A stretch of DNA of 45,509 nucleotides from Chitinophaga pinensis (GTDB lineage Bacteria > Bacteroidota > Bacteroidia > Chitinophagales > Chitinophagaceae): positions 1-45,509 of the forward strand of contig CAMCAY010000014.1 in NCBI GenBank assembly GCA_945872815.1. Direction: 5' to 3'. Below are positions 33,318 to 42,141 of this stretch, piece by piece. Made by a program: the position numbers and the translations under genes. How positions within the stretch are numbered: the first letter of the stretch is position 1; each line of letters starts with the position of its first letter. The notes below the pieces were generated by a model. It made no database searches. It worked only from the letters and a program-made list of their open reading frames with translations, and was not told the DNA's origin.

Positions 33318-34034
33318 ATGAAGATACTTGTCGCTTGTGAGGAAAGTCAAGCAATAACTAAAGAGCTGCGAAAACTCGGCCATGAGGCATATAGCTGTGA
33401 TTTACTTGATTGTAGTGGTGGCCGACCTGATTGGCATTTTAAATGCGATGTTTTTAAAGTTATTAAAAATAATGGTGGTGTATTACAAAATGGACAACTT
33501 GTAAAAGGGAATAAGAAATGGGAAATGATGATTGCGCATCCACCATGTACATATTTAGCTGTGAGTGGTGCACGGTGGTATTATCACCCTGAAGACAAGG
33601 ATAAGCCGATAAAAGATAGAAGACCACATCCTCTACACGAAAAAAGGGCTGAATTTAGGGAAGACGCGGTAAAATTCTTTTTAAAATTATGGCATGTTAA
33701 AATTGATAAAGTTGTCATAGAAAACCCAATTGGAATTATGAGTACAAGATTATTTCCTCCAACTCAAATTGTCCATCCTTGGATGTTTGGTGACAAAGCC
33801 TCCAAAGCAACATGTCTTTGGATACGAGGCCTTGATAAGCTAATTATTAACAATGATAAATTTGTTGATAAAGGAGATTATCTAGAATTTCCTTCAGGAA
33901 AAAAAATGCAGAAATGGTATGCTGAAGCTTTATCAAAAGCCAAAACACCTGAGCAAAGAAGAACATTAAGAAGCAAAACATTTCCAGGCATGGCCTCAGC
34001 TATGGCAAAACAATGGACTAAAAACATCAAATAA
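33318..34034 (+). CDS. Diverged methyltransferase-like protein (phage type)
   Basis: 238 aa, one base after the methylase stop. MKILVACEESQAITKELRKL opens a Rossmann-like fold. AHPPCTYLAVSG (C77) and VVIENPIG (ENP at 135-137) correspond in order to motifs IV and VI of C5 methylases, but no target-recognition domain is present and there is little after the core. Homologues of this shape are widespread in phages, often labelled DNA methyltransferase. It may be an accessory modification enzyme or a base-modifying partner. The family is recognised by pattern, not proven. Confidence 0.65.
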   Translation: MKILVACEESQAITKELRKLGHEAYSCDLLDCSGGRPDWHFKCDVFKVIKNNGGVLQNGQLVKGNKKWEMMIAHPPCTYLAVSGARWYYHPEDKDKPIKDRRPHPLHEKRAEFREDAVKFFLKLWHVKIDKVVIENPIGIMSTRLFPPTQIVHPWMFGDKASKATCLWIRGLDKLIINNDKFVDKGDYLEFPSGKKMQKWYAEALSKAKTPEQRRTLRSKTFPGMASAMAKQWTKNIK

Positions 34035-34036
34035 TT

Positions 34037-35680
34037 ATGTCACAAAAAATCTTATCAATACCGGCAGCTAAAAGAACAATTAATGCTTTAAAGGACATTG
34101 GTTATGAGTTAAACTCTGCAGTGGCCGATATTGTAGACAATTCCATTTCAAGGGGTAAGGCTAAAAATATATTTATAGAATTTGGAATAGATACAAAAGG
34201 CAAACTATTGTTGAGTATCGTGGATGATGGTAAAGGTATGGATTCAAAGCGCCTAGAAGAAGCAATGAGAATCGGCAGTAATAATGATGATTACGGGCCA
34301 GGAGATTTGAGTAAGTATGGGATGGGAATGAAAACTGCTTCAATGAGCCAAGCTATGAAATTGACTGTATTCTCAAAAATGTCATCAAGTTATCGGACTG
34401 CATTTTCATGGGACTTACATCATGTCAATAAACATGATAAATGGGAAATATTTAAACTGACTTCAAATGAAATTACGGAAAGGATAAATAAATTGGATTC
34501 TATACTTTCTAAATCAGCTTTGTCTGTTACAAAAAAACAATCATGGACTTTGGTTCTGTGGGAAGACTTGGACAAGCTACAACAGAGTTATGATTCCTAC
34601 AAATCAAGCGTACTTGCAACTAAATTTATTAATACATCTGCAGATCATTTAGAGATCTATCTTCGACTTGTTTTCAATAGATTCATTTCCGGTGAAAATA
34701 ATTTAAAGAAGACCAATATTTATCTAAACGAAGTTAAGCTTAAATCGTTAGACCCATTTTGCAGAAATGAACAACACACTAAAGACTTGCCTCTTTCTGA
34801 TAAAAACGGAAATTTTATAATAAGCGACGAATATCCGCCAATTACCATAAAACGATATGTACTTCCAACTAACCCACTGAAACCCGGCGATTTTAAATTT
34901 TCATCACATGAAACATGGGAGGAAGCTAAGGGTAACTTGTCTTGGAATGAAGCACAAGGTTATTACATATATAGGAATAATAGGCTCATAGATTGGGGCG
35001 GCTGGTTTAAAACTAAAAAGATAGATGAACATGACAAACTTGCTAGAGCATGCATCGATTTAACCGAAGAACATGATGATTTATTTAAAGTGGATGTAAG
35101 TAAAACTCACATACAATTACCTGAGGAACTAAAGAATCATCTAAGAGATAATGTTAACGCTAAATTTATAGCTGAAGCAAAAAACAGGTATGCTGGCTCG
35201 GAGAACACAAAAGTAATTATCAAAAATTCTGTTCGAGAAAAAACAAAAAAGGTTGATCATTTAGCTGCTGAGTTGATAAGGCAGGATAATATTAGTGTTA
35301 GAAAGGGAAGTGATAATTCGTTGATTATTAAAAATCAATATGGTAATAAAGTATCAGAAGACATTACGTATAAAAATCTTGAGATTGGCCATAAAATAAT
35401 TTCCATGCCCTTTGGTGATAGTAAATTGTTTTGGAAAATGGCTCCAAATCCAGACAATGAATTTCAAGTTCTTGTAAATTCCGATCATCCATTTTATGAA
35501 AAAGTGTATGGAGATTCAGAAAAGGACAAAAAAATCACCGCAATTATGGACGCCTTTTTATTTACTATGTCTTACATTGAATTAAAATGCATCACAGATA
35601 AAAATGAGCTTTTATTTGATCAAATGAAAGAAGTTGCTTCATCAGTGCTAAATAAATTTGTAGAAGAAAATATTATATGA
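34037..35680 (+). CDS. MORC/MutL-like GHKL ATPase
   Basis: 547 aa. The GHKL site is complete: N box NSAVADIVDNSIS (N35), G1 box DDGKGM (63-68), and G2 box LSKYGMGMKTASM (92-103). The next region (WTLVLWEDLD, then SWNEAQGYYIYRNNRLI) is the S5-fold/MORC-type C-terminal part with the conserved YRNNR. Iyer and colleagues predicted such MORC-like ATPases in restriction-like operons with Z1 and methylase genes. It would act as an ATP-driven clamp or sensor on DNA. The stop overlaps the Z1 start by ATGA. Confidence 0.88.
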   Translation: MSQKILSIPAAKRTINALKDIGYELNSAVADIVDNSISRGKAKNIFIEFGIDTKGKLLLSIVDDGKGMDSKRLEEAMRIGSNNDDYGPGDLSKYGMGMKTASMSQAMKLTVFSKMSSSYRTAFSWDLHHVNKHDKWEIFKLTSNEITERINKLDSILSKSALSVTKKQSWTLVLWEDLDKLQQSYDSYKSSVLATKFINTSADHLEIYLRLVFNRFISGENNLKKTNIYLNEVKLKSLDPFCRNEQHTKDLPLSDKNGNFIISDEYPPITIKRYVLPTNPLKPGDFKFSSHETWEEAKGNLSWNEAQGYYIYRNNRLIDWGGWFKTKKIDEHDKLARACIDLTEEHDDLFKVDVSKTHIQLPEELKNHLRDNVNAKFIAEAKNRYAGSENTKVIIKNSVREKTKKVDHLAAELIRQDNISVRKGSDNSLIIKNQYGNKVSEDITYKNLEIGHKIISMPFGDSKLFWKMAPNPDNEFQVLVNSDHPFYEKVYGDSEKDKKITAIMDAFLFTMSYIELKCITDKNELLFDQMKEVASSVLNKFVEENII

Positions 35681-38352
35681 AAAATAAAATTATTGAATCA
35701 GCAAAGGGGCAAATTATAGCTCAGATAAAATCAGGCGGTGTTAATAGAGTTACCAAATCTTTATTGCAAAAAATGCTTGAAAAATTTACAGTAATAACTG
35801 AGGATTTTCGCCATTTAACTAAACTAGAAAAGGATGAACTTTTAATCGAATTAAGCACCTACTTCATTGCTGATTTGAATTTCGAAACTGATTTAGTTTT
35901 AGTAGAAAGGGGGTCAGTTATTTGTGACAGAGATCCCAAGATGCATACTGAATGGATTCCAGACACATCGTCGCGTTTTTATTGGAGGAAGCAAAGAGAG
36001 TTTTTGATGAAAGTTTTAGTTAAGAGAGACTCTGCGACCGTTGCATCAAAAATTATTAATTCTATTGATTATGAAACTGAAGAGATATTAAAAAACATGG
36101 AAGATCCATCTAGGTCTAAATTTGATTCAAGAGGCTTGGTTGTTGGATATGTGCAAAGTGGGAAAACAGCAAATTTTACTGCTTTAATTTCTAAAGCTGC
36201 AGATGCTGGGTACCGATTTGTCATTGTTTTGGCTGGAATTCATGATGAACTCAGACAACAAACTCAAATAAGAATTGACAGAGAGTTAACAGGGTTTGAT
36301 AATTTGAATTTAAAATCCAAAGGAATGGATTTTGTTGATTGGAATAATTACGAGGTTCCAAAAAGATGGTATAATTTAACCTCAGCTGGTTGGTTGTCCG
36401 GGAAAGAAACTGGAGAATTTAGCGGCGATGGGATAAATACATTTGGAGATACTTTTCTAAATACCGACCGTCCTGTAATTGCTATCATGAAGAAGAACGT
36501 GAAGATTTTGGATAGGCTCATCAAATGGATAAAACAATCTAGTGAATCTGACAGAATAAATGTTCCCTTATTAATAATTGATGATGAGGCTGATCAGGCA
36601 TCAATTGATGGCAATTCAAACAAAAGTGATACCGATCCAACAAAGACAAATGAAAAAATAAGAACAATCATGACGTTCTTTCAAAGAAAAGGATATGTTG
36701 GTTACACTGCCACCCCTTTTGCTAATGTATTTATAAAACATGATGCTAAACATCAAAACTTAAAAGACGATTTATACCCAAGAAATTTCGTTTATTCTTT
36801 ACCAGAGCCGCCAGGATATTTTGGAACACGAAGAATATTTTCAGATGATTTAGATCAGTTTTTTGTAATTCCAATAAAGGATTCTGCGAAGGAAAAAAAG
36901 ACTTTAGCAGATATTGGTGAGCCTACAGAAAATCTCATCAATGCCATATATACATTTTTTATAGCAATGTCAATAAGAAAACTCAGAGGTAATGAAGACG
37001 CACCTATGAGTATGATGATAAATATCGACCATCGTGTAAATAAAATGAATCGAATTGGTGATGTAGTTAAAAACTTTGTTTTAAATTATTTACCTAAACA
37101 TTGTGATAAAAACCTAATTTCTAAATTATTAGACGATTATTTGTCAAGCACAAAAACATTAAACAATAAACTTGGTGTCAACAATCAATTATTTAGTAAA
37201 GATAAAATTGTTGCCTGCACTCTTGGTATAATTAAATCAAAGATTATTAAGGTAAGAACATTAAATTCCGATAAAGATGACAAGCTTGATTACGCTGTTG
37301 ATCCCTCAATGAAGGTTATTGCAATCGGAGGAAATAAGTTGTCAAGAGGATTGACATTAGATGGATTAACAATAACATACTACTTAAGAGAATCTTCAAG
37401 GCAATATGATACTTTACTTCAAATGGGACGTTGGTTTGGTTACAGAAAAGGTTACGAGGATTTAGTAAGAATATACACAAGTGATCTTCTATGGAATCAC
37501 TATAAAGCGTTAGCTCAGATCGAATTGGAGTTTAGAGCAAATGTAAAACAGATGATAGATGACGGTAAAACGCCAAGTGAATTTGCTATTGGTGTACGCC
37601 AAATATTAGGCTTATTACCAGTAGCAAAAAACAGAATGGGAGCTGCTGTTCTTCAAAATGCATACGGTGGTAGTCAAGTTTCGGTAACTCGACTAACACT
37701 TGAAATGCCTAAATTGATCGATGACAATATCAAATACACGAAAGCTCTATTAAGTAAAATTGAGTCACAAGGGATTCAATATAAAAATATCAATTCCTTT
37801 GATTTTCCCACAAGATTAGCAACTAAAGTTTCTAATTCTGATGTAATTGAATTTCTTGAAAAATTTAATCTAGCAAAGGATACTGACGGTTCATACTTAG
37901 AATTTAAAAAGGATGACCTAATTAAGTACATAAAAAAAGGAATATCAAATGGTGTAATCAAATATTGGAATATTGGTATTGTTAGCGTTGGGCCTAACAA
38001 TGATAATGAAATCGTTCAATTAACAAGGAGTGTGAAGGTTCGCTGTATAAATCGTGCCCGCTTTAAATCAGATGCTGTAAATGGCGCATACAATATAAAG
38101 GCTGTTTCCTCGAAATCTGATCGATGTATGGATTTGGATAAGGGGGCTCAAAACGAATATGATAATCGAAAAATTCCATTACTTCTTATTTATTGTATAA
38201 GTAGAAAGAGTAAACCACAAAATACGGACACGAAAACAAGGGTAGCTTTATATAGTAAAATTGATAAATCTAAGCACCGGAATCCTGTTTCTTATTCAAT
38301 TATTTTTCCTCCAGATGGAACTACTAAGTCAGAATATAAAAATGTAATTTAA
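35677..38352 (+). CDS. Z1-domain ATPase (SF2-like)
   Basis: 891 aa. The P-loop VGYVQSGKTANFT (157-168) is an atypical Walker A with S-G-K-T, IDDEADQAS (301-309) is the Walker B, and YVGYTATPFANVF the motif III. The C-terminal RecA-like half has GGNKLSRGLTLDGLTI, then LLQMGRWFGYRKGYEDLVRI with the arginine finger. These are the hallmarks of the Z1 superfamily. The last 200 residues are an all-new region. The protein is likely the motor of the system and is co-translated with the GHKL ATPase. Confidence 0.9.
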   Translation: MKNKIIESAKGQIIAQIKSGGVNRVTKSLLQKMLEKFTVITEDFRHLTKLEKDELLIELSTYFIADLNFETDLVLVERGSVICDRDPKMHTEWIPDTSSRFYWRKQREFLMKVLVKRDSATVASKIINSIDYETEEILKNMEDPSRSKFDSRGLVVGYVQSGKTANFTALISKAADAGYRFVIVLAGIHDELRQQTQIRIDRELTGFDNLNLKSKGMDFVDWNNYEVPKRWYNLTSAGWLSGKETGEFSGDGINTFGDTFLNTDRPVIAIMKKNVKILDRLIKWIKQSSESDRINVPLLIIDDEADQASIDGNSNKSDTDPTKTNEKIRTIMTFFQRKGYVGYTATPFANVFIKHDAKHQNLKDDLYPRNFVYSLPEPPGYFGTRRIFSDDLDQFFVIPIKDSAKEKKTLADIGEPTENLINAIYTFFIAMSIRKLRGNEDAPMSMMINIDHRVNKMNRIGDVVKNFVLNYLPKHCDKNLISKLLDDYLSSTKTLNNKLGVNNQLFSKDKIVACTLGIIKSKIIKVRTLNSDKDDKLDYAVDPSMKVIAIGGNKLSRGLTLDGLTITYYLRESSRQYDTLLQMGRWFGYRKGYEDLVRIYTSDLLWNHYKALAQIELEFRANVKQMIDDGKTPSEFAIGVRQILGLLPVAKNRMGAAVLQNAYGGSQVSVTRLTLEMPKLIDDNIKYTKALLSKIESQGIQYKNINSFDFPTRLATKVSNSDVIEFLEKFNLAKDTDGSYLEFKKDDLIKYIKKGISNGVIKYWNIGIVSVGPNNDNEIVQLTRSVKVRCINRARFKSDAVNGAYNIKAVSSKSDRCMDLDKGAQNEYDNRKIPLLLIYCISRKSKPQNTDTKTRVALYSKIDKSKHRNPVSYSIIFPPDGTTKSEYKNVI

Positions 38353-38356
38353 AGAA

Positions 38357-39346
38357 ATGAAATATACTGAATTAACAGCGGATGATTTTAGTCTTGTAGC
38401 AAGTCAAGGTAAAATGGTATTAACACGCCTTGAGTTAGAGAAAAAGCCTGTTTTGGAGGCAGCCATTTTCCGTGAAAGCGACGGCTCATTATGTTGTCTA
38501 CTTCCTGCTGGTCCTAGCAACATTAATCTCCCTCAAATTAATGGCCTAATTATTCAATACCAGGAATTAAAAAAGATTGGATCTTCAAATTCAGATAAGT
38601 TTATTTTAATTAGCTGTAATCACAAGGCTTATTTTGAAAATTTCATACTGATATTAAAAGAAATATTAGGACAGTATGATGATACGGACCTTCCACTTAG
38701 TGACTGTCTAATCATAGTTATTTCAAAATGGAGACATTTCCTTTCAGCTCCAAAACTAAACATCTTGCATGAGGATGAAATTGTAGGTCTACTCGGTGAA
38801 TTGATATTTATTGATTTAATCTTGAGGGAAGTAGATTGCTCTTTTATAGAGTATTGGACAGCTGACCGTGGTGAAGAAGATTTTATTTATGGGAAAAATA
38901 TTATTGAAATTAAAACTACGAAAAAGGAAAAGCATGCTCACTACATAAACGGCATTGATCAACTCTTATATGATAAAAGTAAAATGAAATATATTCTTTC
39001 AATTTTACTAACTGAGAGTGGCAACAACACGCCATTCTCATTACCATTTTTAGTCAACCAAATAACATCGACCTTGTCAAACTTTCCAAATTTAATTCAA
39101 TTATTTTTTGAAAAATTAAGAGCAAGAAAATATGATATAAGAGATTCATCACTATACGAGTCTTATGTTTATTACATTTATAGAAGTGGGCTCTTTATAG
39201 TCGACGATGAATTTCCAAAACTTACATCGAAAGAACTTAGTAAGCCATTAAATTCAAGAATTTCAAAGGTTAGTTACTTATTAGATATGGAAGGATTAAG
39301 TAGTACAGAAATGTTTAGTGTTGATTATAAAAAACTTTTAAAATAA
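38357..39346 (+). CDS. PD-(D/E)XK motif protein (DUF4420-like)
   Basis: 329 aa. The endonuclease-like core has E148 in GLLGELIFIDLIL, D175 in EEDFIYGKN, and E184-x-K186 in IIEIKTT, in the order of a PD-(D/E)XK fold. WRHFLSAP ahead of it is a recurrent family segment. It lies 4 nt after the Z1 gene in the same frame of transcription and overlaps the next gene by TAATG. It is the likely cutting subunit of the MORC/Z1 system. Active-site residues are intact. Confidence 0.83.
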   Translation: MKYTELTADDFSLVASQGKMVLTRLELEKKPVLEAAIFRESDGSLCCLLPAGPSNINLPQINGLIIQYQELKKIGSSNSDKFILISCNHKAYFENFILILKEILGQYDDTDLPLSDCLIIVISKWRHFLSAPKLNILHEDEIVGLLGELIFIDLILREVDCSFIEYWTADRGEEDFIYGKNIIEIKTTKKEKHAHYINGIDQLLYDKSKMKYILSILLTESGNNTPFSLPFLVNQITSTLSNFPNLIQLFFEKLRARKYDIRDSSLYESYVYYIYRSGLFIVDDEFPKLTSKELSKPLNSRISKVSYLLDMEGLSSTEMFSVDYKKLLK

Positions 39347-39795
39347 TGTCACATAAATATTACCTAAAAAAATTAACATCTAATGAGCTAGGATACAGGA
39401 ATAACCAACTGAAAACCGGTCAGATATTCTATATTTCAAAACAAGCTGTTGATTTTTTTCCACCCCTTCGTGCAGATATTAACAACGACAATATTATGCT
39501 TCAGATATCTGTGGAATACAGAGAAGATCCAATTTACGTTAATTTGGTATATCATAATGATAAATACAATAGAGAGGATGGCACAAGAGATGAGTATCGT
39601 ATTTATTTGAATAGAGACATTGCTCCTAATGATTATTTTTTTCGTCCGGGTGATATTGTAATTTTTTGCAAAATTTCTGATTCGAATTACAGTCTAAAAA
39701 AATATCGTGAAGGAGATTTCGAATACGAATCTTTTGATGAAAAAATTAAAAAAAGTAAACTTAGGGGCTTACATGCTTTATTAGAAGAATTATAG
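39346..39795 (+). CDS. Unknown 149-aa protein ending the MORC/Z1 operon
   Basis: 149 aa, coupled by TAATG to the nuclease-like gene. It is mostly beta: GQIFYISKQAVDFFPPLRAD, then ISVEYREDPIYVNLVYHNDK, and EYRIYLNRDIAPNDYFFRPG with DIVIFCKI. The strand-rich pattern with the TRDEYRIYL stretch suggests a pseudo-barrel DNA-binding domain like EcoRII-N/B3, but this is weak. It could be the specificity or sensor subunit of the system. I do not recognise it. Confidence 0.55.
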   Translation: MSHKYYLKKLTSNELGYRNNQLKTGQIFYISKQAVDFFPPLRADINNDNIMLQISVEYREDPIYVNLVYHNDKYNREDGTRDEYRIYLNRDIAPNDYFFRPGDIVIFCKISDSNYSLKKYREGDFEYESFDEKIKKSKLRGLHALLEEL

Positions 39796-39912
39796 TATGG
39801 TTTTTTTAGCTGAGATAGCATTGTTTTTGATAAGTCTTCCTGTATTCCGGTATTAAAAAGCAATGAATACAAGATCAGTAATTCAGCAAATTGTAACAAA
39901 CTGACACCTAAA

Positions 39913-40074
39913 TTAAAATCTGGCATCCAAGTCAATAACCCTTTTTGTGAGGAACTAATGAAAATTTTCTTCTGCACACTTCAGCCAGCTGATTGCACGA
40001 TGCAAAAGAACAGCCAATGTATCGGGAATATCTTTATGTTGTTTCAGTTTTCGTTTTAAATCCCCAGATTTCAT
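39913..40074 (-). pseudogene. Decayed HEPN-like gene remnant
   Basis: Reading the minus strand from ATG 40074 gives a 39-residue frame (MKSGDLKRKL, then LLHRAISWLKCAEEN) and a TAG at 39957-39955. The same frame then continues to VIDLDARF before TAA at 39915-39913. The order HRAISW…AEE…DLDARF matches the start of HEPN-type proteins as I remember them. The remainder of such a protein, with the RNase-like motif, is absent, so this is a broken gene. The call is by pattern only. Confidence 0.5.
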
Positions 40075-40222
40075 TAAGTATATTTTTATAATCTAAATTA
40101 CCTAAAAATTAATTATTATCTATCCAGTGCTTTAATTTTTTTACTTCAGTAATTAGTATTTGTAATTATTCTAGTGAGATAAACAAACGTAGACGTTTTT
40201 TTAGCCATCACAAGAAATAAAA

Positions 40223-40729
40223 TTACTCTGCTGAATCACCTACTTTATCATAGTACGATTCCGCTGTTATTTTTTCAAAATAATCAATATAGAAATGCAT
40301 ATATCCTTTTTCATTTTTTTCAAGATCAAGGTTAATCTTCAATTGCCATTCTTCATTTTTTATAGTGGGCCATTTACCCTGAGTTCCAGCTCCAATGGTT
40401 GATTTGAGCAAACCGAAATTACCTATGCAATTGCCATCGTATGTTGCTTTTACATGTAATCTGTCGCCATACGGACGATTTGTAAAATAATATCTTTCAC
40501 TGACAGATAGTCTTTTCTTTCTTACAAGAAAATTGTTGTAATAGCTTAAATGAACAACCTCGTCTCTTTGCTCCCTGTTGTGTTTAAAATACTTGGAGCA
40601 TAGTACCTCTTTGCGTTCAAAATACTGGTTGTTTTCGACTATGAAAACATTGTTTCCGATTACAATTCTTTGTTCACCGGCAGTTTGATTGCTGCTACTT
40701 GTATTGCTGGATTTGTTTTGTGATTCCAT
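40223..40729 (-). CDS. Hypothetical protein, 168 aa
   Basis: Not recognised. ATG 40729 (MESQNKSSNTSSSNQTAGE) is preferred over a longer frame to 40771 because the extra residues look random. The N-terminus is Ser/Asn-rich and polar. The middle is charged with KYFKHNREQRDEVV and KKRLSVSERYYF. The C-terminal part (WQLKINLDLEKNEKGYMHFY) looks like beta strands. No signal peptide or membrane helix. It faces away from the small gene at 40959, across a spacer with a 22-bp palindrome. Confidence 0.5.
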   Translation of the reverse strand: MESQNKSSNTSSSNQTAGEQRIVIGNNVFIVENNQYFERKEVLCSKYFKHNREQRDEVVHLSYYNNFLVRKKRLSVSERYYFTNRPYGDRLHVKATYDGNCIGNFGLLKSTIGAGTQGKWPTIKNEEWQLKINLDLEKNEKGYMHFYIDYFEKITAESYYDKVGDSAE

Positions 40730-40909
40730 GATGCATAAATTTTTAAGGTTAAAAATGAATACATCAAGCAAATAATAAAGGGAATGTTTAGCGCTTTATT
40801 TTGGCTGAAGGCCCTCATCATTTTACCACCGCGGTCTCTTGACTCGGTTGGTTTCACTTTCATGAATCTTGATGTGAGTACAAAAATAGAAAAGAAATTC
40901 AAACTGCAA

Positions 40910-40931
40910 AATTTATTTTATAAAATAAATT
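40910..40931. repeat. 22-bp perfect palindrome in a divergent spacer
   Basis: AATTTATTTTA (40910-40920) followed by its exact complement TAAAATAAATT (40921-40931), entirely A/T. It lies between the genes starting at 40729 (minus) and 40959 (plus), a place for an operator, though all-AT palindromes also occur by chance. Confidence 0.45.
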
Positions 40932-40958
40932 GTAACTTAATCATACAATTGAAAATAC

Positions 40959-41207
40959 TTGAAATTCGGATTCCGCATACCAAACCTAAACAAGCGCATA
41001 GCAGCAAGAACATCACTAAAAAGATATGTTCGGCAAAATCTTGGGTTTAAAGCACCAAGAGGATGGGGGTGGGTTACCAATCCAAAAAAGGCTTTGTATA
41101 ACAGGGTATATAATAGAACAACTTCAGGGTGTATGATGGTAATTATGCTGTTTTTAGGAGTCTTAAGTTGTTTTATTTTGTTCTTAAATTTTCTTTTTGG
41201 GAATTAA
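40959..41207 (+). CDS. Small basic membrane protein of Bacteroidota islands (TTG start)
   Basis: 82 aa from TTG 40959. The N-terminal part is highly basic (FRIPNLNKRIAARTSLKRYV, PRGWGWVTNPKKALYNRVYN). One C-terminal helix (GCMMVIMLFLGVLSCFILFL) follows. I recall very similar small proteins, with the VYNRT-x-GC segment, in Bacteroidota accessory regions, but no function is known to me. No ATG fits this frame; the TTG gives the full basic domain. It is convergent with the secreted-protein gene at 41318. Confidence 0.6.
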   Translation: MKFGFRIPNLNKRIAARTSLKRYVRQNLGFKAPRGWGWVTNPKKALYNRVYNRTTSGCMMVIMLFLGVLSCFILFLNFLFGN

Positions 41208-41270
41208 GAAGTATTAGGTTTTTTTAAGGAATCCTAAGAATTATTAGGGCAGTTTAGGTTGTCTTAAAAT

Positions 41271-41290
41271 GTCTTAAGATTTTTTAAGAC
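41271..41290. terminator. Hairpin between convergent genes
   Basis: GTCTTAA (41271-41277) pairs with TTAAGAC (41284-41290), loop GATTTT. It lies between the stops at 41207 and 41318, in an AT stretch with repeated CTTAA/TTAAG words. Confidence 0.5.
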
Positions 41291-41317
41291 TAATTAAAAC
41301 TATTAAATCGCGATAAA

Positions 41318-41878
41318 TTAATTTTCAGGAAACTTCATTTTGGTAAGTTCCGACCATTTTATTCCATTCTCATCATAGACATTTAGGTTCAACATAAAGT
41401 CAGCAAGCTTTTCGAAAGTTTTTTCATAGTTTGAATCAACAGGAATGTTGTGTCTGAATTTTTCAGTTACTATGCTGACAGATTTTACTGGATATTGTAA
41501 CATTTTGTACAATGCATTTTCTGATACGGCAATAGAAATATAGACATCTTGACCTTTTGAATAATAATTCCCTTCTGAAAAGGGAGTTACTTCATAAACT
41601 TCTCCATCACTATATTTAATGTTTACTTTGTCTTTACTTGACAATAAAAATGATTGAGGCGAAGTAAAATAAAAATCAAGAGCATAGTAATAGATGCTAT
41701 CAGCATTATAAATCAATCCATCTACTGCACAATAGGCTGCGCTATTGGCGGCAATTGTATCAATGGTCGTAAAAACTATAATATGGCCTGAACTGTCGAC
41801 TGTTCTTTTGCTGATAGACTGTGAATAGGCCGTGGAACTGATGACGGTTAGGATAAGCGCAAGAATTAATTTAAACAT
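41318..41878 (-). CDS. Secreted hypothetical protein, 186 aa
   Basis: The N-terminus MFKLILALILTVISSTAYSQ is a clear Sec signal peptide with cleavage probably after AYS-Q. No lipobox cysteine is present. The mature part is beta-rich with a YYYALDFYFTSPQSF stretch, KDKVNIKYSDGEVYEV and a C-terminal helix (EKTFEKLADFMLNL). No known family was recognised. It is likely periplasmic or exported. Confidence 0.6.
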   Translation of the reverse strand: MFKLILALILTVISSTAYSQSISKRTVDSSGHIIVFTTIDTIAANSAAYCAVDGLIYNADSIYYYALDFYFTSPQSFLLSSKDKVNIKYSDGEVYEVTPFSEGNYYSKGQDVYISIAVSENALYKMLQYPVKSVSIVTEKFRHNIPVDSNYEKTFEKLADFMLNLNVYDENGIKWSELTKMKFPEN

Positions 41879-42141
41879 AAGAGTTTGTTTTAGAGTTGAC
41901 TATTAATAATTACTTAAAAGAAATAAGAGAGAATCAATTCAATAAAGCAATAAGTGTTATAGAATTATTATCAAATAAAGAATAGATTTTGCTTTGAGAA
42001 TTGAATCTACAAATAAAAAAATGGGATTTGCTGCAATGAAATGTTAATGACGAATTAGATTCTTAAGTATTTTAATTTTATAACAATTTATTATGGTTAT
42101 TCAATGATTATTATTTAATTTATTATCAAATCTGATATTCG

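Noticed and set aside
32069-39795. DISARM or BREX type defence system
   Set aside because: No SNF2-type helicase with DUF1998, PglZ or BrxL-like gene is present; the Z1 and MORC-like proteins point to a different family.
40660-40902. An 80-codon minus-strand frame with one hydrophobic segment
   Set aside because: It overlaps the 5' end of the gene at 40223-40729 in another frame, and its last 20 residues lie inside that gene. A short membrane peptide cannot be excluded, but the evidence is too thin.
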